64,000 nt of DNA from Oncomelania hupensis (taxonomy: Eukaryota; Mollusca; Gastropoda; Littorinimorpha; Pomatiopsidae), in assembly GCA_036898135.1 (NCBI GenBank), contig CM072514.1, positions 81,253,541-81,317,540 on the forward strand. Reading direction: 5' to 3'. How positions within the stretch are numbered: the first letter of the stretch is position 1; every line of letters starts with the position of its first letter. Shown one piece after another: positions 32,855 through 43,997 of this stretch. A model generated the notes under the pieces. That model searched no databases, was not told where the DNA came from, and worked only from the letters and a program-made list of their open reading frames with translations. Both the position numbers and the translations under genes were made by a program.

Positions 32855-34160
32855 CCTGTTGACTCGTCTCGCCCTCTGTCGACCCTTTCGTACTCTTTCG
32901 GATGAGAGTGTAATAAACGGTCAAAACCTGTGCAATCAATCATGCTTTCCATCCCACCAAGTTCAAAGACCCTTGACGTTCATGTCCTAGGCGAGTTGAG
33001 TGCCTTGATTTATACAACAATACACCTAGCAAACATTGGCGTCCCATCCCCCCCACCTACCCTCCACCTCCTCGTGGGTTGCGCCGCTCTTCGCTGAAAG
33101 CATCACCAATTTCTTCCGCATGGACGAATAATATCCCATATCCAAATTTAAAAAAAAACAACCTTGTTTGTTGTGGTGTTGTTGTTGTTAATCGTTGAAG
33201 AAACAACAGCAACAAACGCCAACAAACATCCCTGATTAAGCAGAGGATAGGTAGCCTCTAATAATGGGGAATCCAAGATTGTGTTATTGTATTCCAGTCC
33301 AGTTGTTTTAAGGGAGACAACTAGTACTACCTGTGTTTTACAAACTTTCTGTCTGCCTCCCCTTGCTGTGTGATGGTTGGAAAGGAAGCTCTATGCACTA
33401 TACATTATTTTTTTATGAATAAAGCCCTACTGTTTGTTTAAAGATAGACCTGGTCACGCGCTGCAGTAAGTTGTACAACATGCTTTTCATTAAAATCCCA
33501 TGCTACTCAGAGGATAGAACGTATCCTGGCGTCCTTGACATTGCGCACAGAAGAAAATGGCAGACACAAGGGTCGTTATCGGATCAAAAGGCAGATTAAG
33601 CTTCGTGCGATCAGTCCTAAGATTAAATCGCAAGGAGCGAATTGTATGACTTAATCGGTAGGCTTGTGCGCAAAACCTTCTGGACAGGAGTGTTTAAAAA
33701 GAAACCTGAGGGTCTGTTGGAAGAATGATGTTGAGGCGATTTGGTCACAGATTCCTGGGTCTGAAAGCTTGGACTGCTGGTAATAGCTTGCGCCAATTGG
33801 CGCCTACATCGCCTTGGGATGTGAGCGGAATGGAGTGTTTTTAAAATTAAAACTATTTATGTACACAAAGGGATTGCGGCGGGGGAGGGGAGAGTTGGGG
33901 GGAGAGGGAGGAGGGGGAGCGATTGAGAGGGGAAAACAAGAAAAAAAATTGATTAGGGATAGCAACTAGGAATCATAACTAATAATACAATTCAATCTAA
34001 ACACATCAATGACAAACTACTGAAATTGATTTTGTTACACACAACCTATAAATTTCAGAACTAGATTAATTTTTGACATGGGATGACAACGTTACAATTG
34101 TTTAATAAATACTTTCATTAGACTTGCAAGCTTTAATAATACTGACTTTTTATTAGATGA
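32855..34160. other. non-coding interval
   Basis: A second ACATCCCTG lies at 33226-33234 without a matching partner. An inverted repeat of GTTGTTGTT/AACAACA type lies at about 33165-33230. A G-rich tract is at 33880-33930. No gene is supported. Confidence 0.4.
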
Positions 34161-34163
34161 CAA

Positions 34164-34166
<3 letters not shown>

Positions 34167-34241
<75 letters not shown>

Positions 34242-34245
34242 TACG
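34167..34245. repeat. (GA)n microsatellite
   Basis: About 38 GA units with one AA interruption, shortly upstream of the minisatellite. Confidence 0.95.
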
Positions 34246-34442
34246 AGCGCCTGTTATTGCTACCTACTATGGACATTGCAGCTGTACACACCTGTTTTAT
34301 GTCACGTTTTACCACACCACAGGTAGAAGAGTGTAACGAGGAAGAAAAAGGGGTAGAAGGTAGGGAGTGAAAGAGAGAGCAAGAGGAAGTAAAGATAGAG
34401 AGTTGAGAGAAGGAGAGAGAGGGTGAATTGAATAGTGGTGAG

Positions 34443-36195
34443 AGAGATGCAGCACTGTCTACAAACGTTACATGTTGTTTCATGCAAATGAAGCCCTGTC
34501 TACAAACGTTACATGTTGTTTCATGGAAATGCAGCCCTGTCTACAAAAGTTACATGTCAAATGCAGCCCTGTCTACAAACGTTACATGTCAAATGCGGCA
34601 CTGTCTACAAACGTTACATGTCAAATGCGGCATTGTCTACAAACGTTACATGTCAAATGCAGCCCTGTCTACAAACGTTACATGTCAAATGCAGCCCTGT
34701 CTACAAACGTTACATGTCAAATGCAGCCATGTCTACACACGTTACATGTCAAATACAGCACTGTCTACAAACGTTACATGTTGTTTCATGCAAATACAGC
34801 ACTGTTTACAAACGTTACATGTCAAAAACAGCACTGTCTACAAACGTTACACGTTGTTTCATGCAGATACAGCACGGTCTACAAACGTTACATGTCAAAT
34901 ACAGCCCTGTCTACAAACGTTACATGTTGTTTCATGCAAATACAGCACTGTCTACAAACGTTACATGTTGTTTCATGCAAATACAGCCCTGTCTACAAAC
35001 GTTATATGTTGTTTCATGTCAAATACAGCACTGTCTACAAACGTTACATGTTGTTTCATGCAAATTCAGCACTGTCTACAAACGTTATATGTTGTTTCAT
35101 GTCAAATACAGCACTGTCTACAAACGTTACATGTTGTTTCATGCAAATTCAGCACTGTCTACAAACGTTACATGTTGTTTCATGCAAATACAGCACTGTC
35201 TAGAAACGTTACATGTCAAATACAGCACTGTCTGCAAACGTTACATGTTGTTTCATGCAAATACAGCACTGTCTACAAACGTTACATGTCAAATACAGCA
35301 CTGTCTACAAACGTTACATGTTGTTTCATGCAAATACAGCACTGTCTACAAACGTTACGTGTCAAATACAGCACTGTCTACAAACGTTACATCTCAAATA
35401 CAGCACTGTCTACAAAGGTTACATGTCAAATACAGCACTGTCTACAAACGTTACATGTCAAATACAGCACTGTCTATAAACGTTACATGTCAAATACAGC
35501 ACTGTCTACAAAGGTTACATGTCAAATACAGCACTGTCTACAAACGTTACATGCCAAATACAGCACTGTCTACAAACGTTACATGTCAAATACAGAACTG
35601 TCTACAAACGTTACATGTCAAATACAGCACTGTCTACAAAGGTTACATGTTAAATACAGCACTGTCTACAAAGGTTACATGTCAAATACAGCACTGTCTA
35701 CGAAAGTTACATGTCAAATACAGCACTGTCTACAAAGGTTACATGTCAAGTACAGCACTGTCTACAAACGTTACATGTGAAATACAGCACTGTCTACAAA
35801 GGTTACATGCCAAATACAGCACTGTCTACAAAGGTTACATGTCAAATACAGCACTGTCTACAAAGGTTACATGTCAAATACAGCACTGTCTACAAAGGTT
35901 ACATGTCAAATACAGCACTGTCTACACACGTTACATGTCAAATACAGCACTGTCTACAAACAACGTTACATGTCAAATACAGCGCTGTCTACAAAGGTTA
36001 CATGTCAAGTACAGCACTGTCTACAAACGTTACATGTCAAATACAGCACTGTCTACAAAGGTTACATGTCAAATACAGCACTGTCTACAAAGGTTACATG
36101 TCAAATACAGCACTGTCTACAAAGGTTACATGTCAAATACAGCACTGTCTACAAACGTTACATGTCAAATACAGCACTGTCTACAAAGGTTATCA
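34443..36195. repeat. 32/41-bp minisatellite, about 50 units
   Basis: The basic 32-bp unit contains GCACTGTCTACAAACGTTAC, followed by ATGTCAAATA. About 13 units, mostly between 34770 and 35340, are 41 bp long because TGTTTCATG is inserted after ACATGT. Early units have ATGCAGCCCTG, later units ATACAGCACTG, and AACGTT alternates with AAGGTT in the last third. Because the unit has no TAA, TAG or TGA in any forward frame and 32 is not a multiple of 3, all three frames stay open for hundreds of codons. There is no reason to think it is translated. Confidence 0.95.
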
Positions 36196-36655
36196 GCTTT
36201 TCAACCACTCTGCAGATTATCACAGCCTCAAGGGCACCAACAACAAAAGATTTTTTATATAGCGCACATACTTGTCCCAGAATCTACTCATTGCATTAAT
36301 GGAACTCACCTCACTATCTTACCGCTTTGCCCCGGAGCGCGAATATTGGAGGGGGGGGGGGGGGGAATCAGGTGGAGAAAATTCAGGCCCTAAAAATGAG
36401 TAGATCACTTGTTAACGTCAAGAGTTCTGGAGAGAGCCTAAAGAATGTGAACAACCCTTATCTGGCCACAGAGGGTGGATGTGCATCATCATTACTCACC
36501 CGGGGTGGTCGCTGAAACCATTATGTTGCAGAAAGCCTGTTGTTGAGACATCAAAGGCAAGCCAGAGTCTGGAGATTTAAAGCAAGCAACAATAAAAAAA
36601 AACACATAACTTATAGGATAGTAAATAGATAATAATATATAATAGTGGAATAAAT
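36196..36655. other. interval without recognised features
   Basis: Short unique sequence with a poly-G run at 36349-36365. No gene or repeat is recognised. Confidence 0.4.
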
Positions 36656-36659
36656 GCAC

Positions 36660-36663
36660 GCGC

Positions 36664-36698
<35 letters not shown>

Positions 36699-36795
36699 CG
36701 CACGAGCACGCACACACAAATGCACACGAACGCTCGCGCCTATACCCTTTCCCCTACCTCCACCCTCACACACACACACACGCACACACACACAA
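36660..36795. repeat. (CA)n microsatellite, interrupted
   Basis: CA and CG/CA units on both sides of a short unique stretch. Confidence 0.9.
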
Positions 36796-36804
36796 GTACA
36801 CAGA

Positions 36805-37170
36805 ACACCAAGACTGGGTTTTACTAAGAATGTAAGAATCGGAAAGTGATTTTTTGACGGAAAGAACGCAAACTTCTTCTAGAAATGTAAGAATCTAAAG
36901 CAAAATTGGCTCTTTCCGTCTCAAAAGTTGACCTACTTCGTCTCCTATAGGCGACGAAATAGGTCGAACTTTCTTGCAAAATTTTCCGAAAATTGACTGC
37001 ATTTTCTCCGTCCCGGATAGTGCACTCCCTTGCACTTAAAACACTCTCATGCACTACAACTGCACTCCCATGCACTAAAAGAGCACTCCTGCGTACTTAG
37101 AAAAAAGTGGGTGGCTGGAAAACTCTGGGTGACTGATACACTCACCCATTTCCTGCATAAAAAGCAAGGT
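36805..37170 (-). repeat. dispersed repeat family R1, copy 2
   Basis: Inverted match to 480-790, including the degenerate TGCACTCCCATGCACTA units (about 37020-37095), the GAAAGTGATTTTTTGACGG block and CCCGGATAGTG. It additionally contains a hairpin, TTCGTCTCCTATAGGCGACGAA (arms at about 36941-36962), that also appears in the related sequence at about 60847-60868. Confidence 0.65.
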
Positions 37171-37204
37171 TAATCACCCATTTTAAAGCTTATGTCTCCG
37201 CACA

Positions 37205-37258
<54 letters not shown>
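37205..37258. repeat. (CA)n microsatellite
   Basis: About 24 CA units. Confidence 0.95.
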
Positions 37259-37340
37259 TACATACACTCGCACAGAAATTAAGATCTAAGATGATTTTGC
37301 TTATCAAAGTACGAATGATCTCATCTTACTTAAATTTCAG

Positions 37341-37550
37341 AATGCTCGGGACGTGGCTAGATTTAGAAAAAACGAAACTCGGTCCCAACGGCCGCAGGGC
37401 TACACAAGAAGTAGCCGCTGGTGGTTTACGGCTCCAAGGGCTACTGAAGCCGCAGCTGACCTTGTTGAATTTATAGTACTACCGTGCAATTTATCATTCC
37501 CACCGACCTGGCCCATTTTGATTCCGTTCTGGTTCCTCAATAAAAGATAA
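37341..37550 (+). CDS. possible terminal exon, unknown product
   Basis: TTACTTAAATTTCAG precedes 37341 as a fair acceptor. One frame from there stays open for about 69 codons, ending in TAA at 37548-37550. An AATAAA polyadenylation signal overlaps the last codons (37539-37544). The encoded tail is basic, then hydrophobic, and matches nothing I recognise. No upstream exon was found, so this is weak. Confidence 0.15.
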   Translation, partial: NARDVARFRKNETRSQRPQGYTRSSRWWFTAPRATEAAADLVEFIVLPCNLSFPPTWPILIPFWFLNKR

Positions 37551-37985
37551 AGTGTGGTGCACTAGGCTCAGTAACATCGTGTAGAAGCAAAGATTATTAT
37601 AACTCGGTGTTACCTAAGAAAATGTCCTTATAAATAGTTCCTTTTTCTGTTTTCTACGTGATCGTGCAGGGTCCGGAAACGTCCAGGTTGTGTAGTAGAT
37701 GTTGGCTTTGTAGTTCAAATGGACCACTGGGCCTGGAGCCTCTCCGAGCCACGGAGACTCGTGTAGCGAATTGTCGCGTTACTTTTGAGTTGGCGTTGGC
37801 TAATGGACGCTGACGCCCAAGTGTCCAACAGAAAGGAAAGCGCTGGACTGTGACCAGCGTCAGACTGGGCTAACGAACTACCCACACGCAGGCTTCTACA
37901 GACGCCATTCTTTCCCTTCTTATGTTGTCTTGTCTTGTCTTGTTGGGTTTTGTCGGGATTGGCTTTTTTTCTTTCTTTTTTTCAA
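37551..37985. other. interval without recognised features
   Basis: Unique-looking sequence. No exon or repeat is identified. Confidence 0.4.
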
Positions 37986-37989
37986 GCTC

Positions 37990-38006
37990 ACTTCTTCTTC
38001 TTCTTC

Positions 38007-38038
<32 letters not shown>

Positions 38039-38056
38039 CTTCTTCTTCTTCTTCTT

Positions 38057-38104
<48 letters not shown>

Positions 38105-38185
38105 TTCTGTTCGCCTTCTAATTCTCCTCCTTCTTCTTTTCCTTCTTCTCCTCCTCCTCTTTCTTCTTCTTCTTCTTCTTGCATG
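37990..38185. repeat. (CTT)n-(GTA)n microsatellite
   Basis: CTT units switch to about 15 GTA units at 38057, followed by CTT/CTC-rich sequence. Confidence 0.95.
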
Positions 38186-38320
38186 TTTCGAGCATGATGC
38201 GCCTTACAAGTCTATTTTCATTCATTCATTAATCAATGGATTCTTTTCTTTCTTTCTCTTTCTTTCTTTCTTCTTCTTGTTTATGCTTTTTTCTGTAACG
38301 TGTTTTTCCTCCAGTTTTCT

Positions 38321-38321
<1 letters not shown>

Positions 38322-38377
<56 letters not shown>

Positions 38378-38500
38378 GTCGTCGTCGTCGTCATCATCAT
38401 CATCATCATCATCAACAACAACAGCAACAACCTTTCCTCCAGTTTTCTATTATCATCATCATCGTCATTGTCATGATCATCATCAACAACAACAACCATT
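38322..38500. repeat. ATC/GTC/AAC microsatellite
   Basis: ATC, GTC and AAC units. The segment TTTCCTCCAGTTTTCT occurs both at about 38305 and at about 38431, which suggests a local duplication. Confidence 0.9.
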
Positions 38501-38900
38501 CACAAGCCATTATAAATATGATTCCAACATGGAAATAAAATTGGACCATGATGACGGGGCGTTCGGTGTCAGAGGGCGATGATCGGTTTTTAAATGTTTT
38601 ACAGTCTGTCAACCTAGCCCCGTGTGTCCATGGATTGTGCAGACAAAAGTTCAAAACGAGGCTCTCAGATGGAGCAGTGATTTCTGTAATATTGCTTTTC
38701 CCTCTTCTGTTGTAGGAAATGATCGCCGTATCTCGTGGTACGTCCACCATCCGAACGTTTTACGTTACCACTTTGTAACAAAACTGGCCCCAACATACCT
38801 TCATATGTAACCCCCAACACTGCACAGCTGAGACAGCCTCTCCACGATCCCTGCTGCTGGTAATAGAACAGGTTGAAGGTTTTATTTGAAGCATTACGTG
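38501..38900. other. interval without recognised features
   Basis: No supported gene or repeat. Short open frames lack recognisable domains. Confidence 0.4.
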
Positions 38901-38904
38901 ATCG

Positions 38905-39065
38905 TTTTCCCCGTCCGAACTGAAAAAAGAAAGGCGGACTGTTACAGGTCCAACTACTTTTACGTCACCCGGCGTAATAGGTAGGCTATAGGACCAGCGG
39001 CAAAGATGGTGGAGAGACGGCGTAAGCCCCGACCCTCTCTGCTACGCAGTGTGGTTTAAAGCCGC
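38905..39065 (+). repeat. dispersed repeat family R3, copy 1
   Basis: CCCCGTCCGAACTGAAAA, GTAATAGGTAGGCT and CAGCGGCAAAGATGG align in order with 55505-55650 (same strand) and in part with 54490-54575 (inverted). Confidence 0.55.
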
Positions 39066-39182
39066 ACGTCAACAATGTTTTGCTTACTTTTGTTTGTGTG
39101 CTTTTTAGTTTTCTTGGGACGTTTCATGGTTGTCACATTAAAGGATAATATAGTGGGGAACCGTTGCTCAAACACATGGACT

Positions 39183-39560
39183 GGTGGCGCAGTTTATTAG
39201 GTGTTGGTTTTCTATGCGAGTTCGAATCCCGCAGGGGACGAGCGTATTTAACTTAGGTAAGTACATAAAATGCCAGAGCTCCGAGGAATTTTTTTTTAAT
39301 CCGGGTAAGTTACTCCGGTTTCTTCCCTTCTTTAATTAATGGCAATAGATGCAGTCAATCAAAAAGGTTAAATGAAATTCCATTTTCGAGTTCTTTCTTC
39401 GAATAGCGATTTTCCTGCCTTTACACTACATGTTTTAAATATGTTATTGTTGTTTATGTGAGAGTGCAAGTAGCATGTGAGCATATATGTTGATACAGAT
39501 CGCCGCTCTTTGAGTCTTCTTGGTGTGCTGGGAGAAAGGGAGGGGGGGGGGAAGGATTGG
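39183..39560 (+). mobile_element. SINE family S1, copy 2 (decayed head)
   Basis: GGTGGCGCAG begins a damaged tRNA-like head with B-box GAGTTCGAATCCCGC. The body follows 8239-8632 throughout (ACTCCGGTTTCTTCCC, CGATTTTCCTGCCTTTACAC, CAGATCGCCGCTCTTTGAG). Confidence 0.8.
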
Positions 39561-41275
39561 AGAACCGCGTAAAATAGCGTTTCACAGTTACTGGCCACTG
39601 AACGATTATCTTGTTCCTTTATTGAAGTAGCAAGGTAACATCAAAGTCTTCATTGGCCCTGAATTGCCTAGAATAAAAGCTCCACAAAACGTTTGCGATT
39701 GCTGCGCCTGAAATATTTTTGCTTCTGGGCAACCTTTTGCCATACGGCATAAGCGAACGCTACAACGATATACATATGCAAACGTCAATTCTCTGACTCT
39801 GATAATTTCATTATTCTTATTTTGTTTCAATCTTGCTGACCTCCCTTTGTTTATTCACTTTTCCACTTCCGTTTCGTATGCGATCATCACTTTCCTTCCT
39901 CCACCACTATTATTCATATACAGGTAATTACTTCATGAATGAAAATTACTATCAAACATGCTCACGACTTTCATTCATATTTCAATATCTACTACTCTAT
40001 ACTATAGCCCCATATAATTAAAAATACTATTACATCAATGAAAAATATATTCCATCCTAGTGGACAACAGCTCACCACCTCTAAATACAATAAATGCAAG
40101 AAATATGCTTCTCCGACATTTCACAATCATGAAAAACATTATAAATACCTGTAATCTTTACAGCACACTAAATCTTTGTCCAGAGAGAAAGTCCACAAAC
40201 CAATTCACCATGATAGGTTTCAATGTTTTCTACCTCTTTCCGTTTTCACAATTAACTTTTCCTTTTCTTTATTTAAAAAAAAAATCTTTTTCCTTTTTCC
40301 TGGGAAGACGCGGCTAGTAGTCTGAGCAACGCACTTTGTATGTTGTGCCAACATGCTGCAAAACTCTGCTTATGGAACACCCCGAACCATAGGGCGATCC
40401 ATTATGGATTAGATGTATGCCTGCTGATTTTAGCCTGTCACCTTGGACAGAATGGCCCGGTTCTCTACAGTGCAGCTGCGACAACGATGGAGTGAAGTGG
40501 ACCACCGATAAAAGTGTCTTTCAAGAATCTCGATTTCTATGAGTACAGACCTCCGTCATTACAGAAATGCGTCGGTCAAATGTTGGATTGTGATTGTGAT
40601 GTAAAGGTAAAGGTGTCCCGGTAACCTTTCCGTCGTTGGGGGGGTGAAGCGTTTGGGACATCTCTTTTCTCTAGGCCAGCGTAATGAGGGCGGTGCCTAT
40701 GCTCCTCTCCCTCGCTGCTTTATCTTCCCCTGTTGTAAACAGAGCCAGCTACCCATTCACAGCTGGCTGGACTGGCGTGTGTCGTGTGCTTGCTGCAATT
40801 ATTTGTGTCGTTTGGCCTTCTAGGCCTAGTCGCCCGTCCAAGGACTAACCCATCCCGAAGTTGCTTAACATGAAACATTGCTAGCGTGTGTCCAGGTCAC
40901 TACACCACAACGTCACCCTCTTATTTGTTGATTATACGCTGTATTTTTCCTTTTATTTTTGTTATAACTAGCAATACAAGACAAGTGATTTATTTCCAAA
41001 ACCCCACTTGGACCAAAATGGAGGTAGGAGAGGGGAGGGGGGTAGATAGAGAGATGAGGGGGGAAGGAAGACCGACGAAACCGAAAATAGCAAAACTAAC
41101 GAAATAACTAACCCTTCCCCCAAAAAAAAAAAAATAATAAAAAAATCTACATTCAATTCAACATATTGTCGGTATGACCTCAACAGAGAATTTGGGCAGG
41201 TGCAGGGATGATCATTCCCCCAAACAAGTAAAAGTTACATTTACAAGTTACCAGCAAATATTTAATTAAAAGGCA
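39561..41275. other. AT-rich non-coding interval
   Basis: Mostly AT-rich. 40600-40870 is GC-richer, with a block containing GTCGTTTGGCCTTCTAGG, of unknown nature. Short frames lack domains. An A-run is at 41121-41133. Confidence 0.4.
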
Positions 41276-41324
41276 CAGGCAGCATAATAAGGAGACACCC
41301 TTTTTCGCATACCTCGCGCATGCG

Positions 41325-41385
41325 CACCTACACACACTGACACACACACACCACAGACACACGCACACACAGACACACACACATC
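41325..41385. repeat. (CA)n microsatellite, interrupted
   Basis: CACACA and GACACA units. Confidence 0.9.
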
Positions 41386-41960
41386 ATTCATTGAATAAAA
41401 AGGAAATCTGGCTTACATTCTACAGATTCCTTAACCATCAACAATCTAGTCCCAGTTGTGTACATATACATTGTAGAAAAAAAAAGTGGAAACAGAGAAT
41501 GTGTGATTTTAAAAAAATTCACAAAAACATGTATTACCACAAGCAAAACATGTTATGAAATAAAACACCACACACAGATTGAAAGAAAGAAAGAAAGAAT
41601 GAATGAAAGAAGAAGAAAAAGAAGAAGAAGAAGCTAAGACAGGGGTAGATGGATGGAAGGAGCTTGGAGAGGCTGAAAGGATGCATTTATAGAAAATCAA
41701 AGACTGAAGATCCACTTCAAGACAAATGGCCATTAACGCTGTATTTACAAGAACTTAGATGACCAAAAAAAAAACTATGTACCACTGTGCTAGCGGGGAC
41801 CCCGCAGCCTAAGGCAAGCAATTAGAAGCAGGTTTATAATATTATAATCGAAGGTTCGGTGTGAAGGTTTAGGGTGAAAAGGGGTTAACGTGTTCGATGT
41901 GCAAAGCGCGCTCGCATGTGCGTGTGTGTACGTATAAATGTGTGTGACTCTCCTCCACCT
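41386..41960. other. non-coding interval with GAAA repeats
   Basis: GAAAGAAAGAAAGAATGAAT and AAGAAG units at about 41580-41635. The remainder is unremarkable. Confidence 0.5.
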
Positions 41961-41964
41961 CCTC

Positions 41965-42055
41965 CTCTTAATCATCATCATCATCATCATCCTCCTCCTC
42001 CTCCTCATCATCATCATCATCATCAAAGCCATCATCATCCCCTCCACTACCACCA
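41965..42055. repeat. ATC/CTC microsatellite
   Basis: ATC, CCT and CTC units. Pro/His frames are artefacts. Confidence 0.9.
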
Positions 42056-42279
42056 AATGTACAAAATGAAAGGCAAATTTCCTCTCTTCACAAACAACTT
42101 CACCTCCACTTAGCGCAAGCACACACTGAAAGGAAAATATAATTAAAACATCCACCGCTTGAAAGAACATTTAATTACAAACTTACAGACTGAAAAGAAC
42201 ACATACTTTTTAAGACGAAAAACAAAATCTAACTATCATTTCCTTTCTTCATCAACGCTTTGAACTAATGTAAGTGCAC

Positions 42280-42735
42280 AGGTGGGCGGAGCATAAACTT
42301 AAAAGATGCAAAACATGGACCCTCACAGCAGATCTACAACGAAGAATACAAAGGATGGAGATGAGGTGCTACAGAAGACTTCTGGGCATTTCCTATACCC
42401 AGCACATCACCAACAACCAAGTCCGACAGGCCATCACACAAGCCATTGGACAACAGTATCACATGCTGACAGTGGGGAAGAAACGGAAACTCCGATGATA
42501 TGGCCACGTCGCTAGAGCACCTGGACTTGCAAAGACCATCCTGCAAGGCACGGTGCAAGGAGGCAGAAGAAGAGAGGGAACGAAAAAAAGGTGGGAGGAC
42601 AACATTCGAGAAAGGAATGGCTTGACACTGAGGGAAGCCATGAGGGTTGCTGAAGACAGAGAAAGATGGAGTACGCTGGTTAAACGATCATCTGTGGTGC
42701 CCCAACGATCTTCGAGTTACGGTATAGGATAGGAT
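42280..42735 (+). mobile_element. LINE 3'-end fragment, family L-A (best copy)
   Basis: A reading frame of about 150 codons encodes the C-terminal part of an endonuclease-reverse transcriptase of a non-LTR retrotransposon. It shows the typical series KTWTLTADLQRRIQ, MRCYRRLLGISY, VRQAI, YGHVARAPGLAKTILQGTVQ and RWEDNIRERNGL. One in-frame TGA (at about 42497) replaces the expected tryptophan before YGHV. After the stop comes a GGATAGGATAGG tail, characteristic of 3' ends with short tandem repeats. The catalytic RT domain is absent through 5' truncation. The LINE clade is not assigned. Confidence 0.85.
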
Positions 42736-42845
42736 AGGACGAATGCAACTAACCAAATAAACCCGAGTCCTAGTCTGTAAGAACCAAAATTATTTTTCTA
42801 ACCAAAGTTCCAACGAAACCTCCTTTCAAACTACCATGGTCGTTA
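42736..42845. other. short unique interval
   Basis: Nothing recognised between the LINE tail and the microsatellite. Confidence 0.4.
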
Positions 42846-42859
42846 TTGTCGTCTTCATT

Positions 42860-42924
<65 letters not shown>

Positions 42925-42976
42925 TATCATCATCATCACAATCGCCAAAAATATTACTTACACATCTTCATCGTCG

Positions 42977-43009
<33 letters not shown>

Positions 43010-43150
43010 CAATCGCCAAAAATATTACTTACACATCTTCATCGTCGTCATCATCATCATCATCATAAATGACACCATCACCACCGTCAACAACACCATC
43101 GTCATCAATAACGACGCCCATCATCATCATCATCATCATCATCAACAATG
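42846..43150. repeat. ATC microsatellite with 66-68-bp higher-order duplication
   Basis: Two long ATC runs are separated by ACAATCGCCAAAAATATTAC followed by TTACACATCTTCATCGTC. That whole segment occurs twice (about 42938 and 43008), so a microsatellite plus unique spacer was duplicated in tandem. Confidence 0.9.
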
Positions 43151-43181
43151 ACCACCACCATCATTACAACACCACCTCCAC

Positions 43182-43546
43182 TGGGAGGCGCGGTGGCCGA
43201 GTGGTCAGAGCGTTGGCTTGCGGATCTGAAGGTCCCGAGTTCGAGCCCAGGCCGGGGCATTGTGTTGCGTCCTTGGGAAAGACACTTTACTCCCGTTTCC
43301 TACTCCTTCGGATGAGTGTATAAACCGAGGTCTAGTCTGTGTCGCATGCATTCCATCATAACGCACTTTAAAGATCCTGACGCTCATGTCCTAGACGGGT
43401 GAGTGCCGGTGAATAGAATACACCCAGCATGTACCTTGGATTAAGCGCTTCACTTGGGGCTGCTGTATTTTCGAAAAATGAAAGTGCCCGAATTTCACCT
43501 TGGTGATAATAAATTGTTGTTAAAATTTAAAAAAAAAAATAAAAAA
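43182..43546 (+). mobile_element. tRNA-derived SINE, family S2, tail type a (full length)
   Basis: The head GCGCGGTGGCCGAGTGGTCA has an A-box of the Leu/Ser tRNA type, and GAGTTCGAGCCC forms the B-box. The central block TGGGAAAGACACTTTACTCC is a motif I associate with conserved central domains of animal SINE superfamilies. The tail ends GGTGATAATAAATTGTTGTT and poly-A. Head and body match the minus-strand copy at 9358-9753, but the 3' tail does not. Confidence 0.85.
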
Positions 43547-43997
43547 ACGACCAACTACAGCATCATCATTATCATCAAAATGATATACTTGTGCAAAAAC
43601 CTCATGAACCTAAAATAATTCATCCTCTTGATTACTCAATTCTCCGGCTCCTCTTCCGACTTCACCTTTCTTCTATGCCTCCTCCTCTTTCATAACACAC
43701 TGGGTGGCAGCGAGATGAGCAGGGTGGCAGACCTGCTCTATGAGCCGTTCAGACCCACAGGCGCTTGAGCTGCTAGGACGGAGGACCTATCTGTCTTGCA
43801 TCTCCCACCGCCGTCGAGATTATGGGGTTCAGAAGTCCAGGCGGCGACAGCGACCTGTGGGAGATACTGATACGCTACTCCACTTCATCCTTCAACCTTC
43901 AATTTCCCCTTGGTTGGACTCCATCGATTGGGCGGCGGTTGCTCTTCGCCGATGGCGCCTCGTCGCTCTGCTCCCGCCGTGTTTTTCCCTGGCAGTA
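43547..43997. other. interval with GC-richer block
   Basis: 43700-43995 is GC-richer than its surroundings, with open frames of 60-120 codons on both strands, none with recognisable domains. It may be a CpG-rich or gene-derived fragment, but nothing decisive is visible. Confidence 0.3.

Noticed and set aside
34513..36393. 626-codon open frame and two parallel long frames
   Set aside because: They are read through the 32/41-bp minisatellite, which lacks stops in all forward frames. The frames overlap each other and have no promoter, splice or domain evidence.
43186..43260. possible Leu/Ser-type tRNA gene
   Set aside because: It is the head of SINE S2: the conserved SINE central domain follows directly and the sequence is repeated at 9358-9753.
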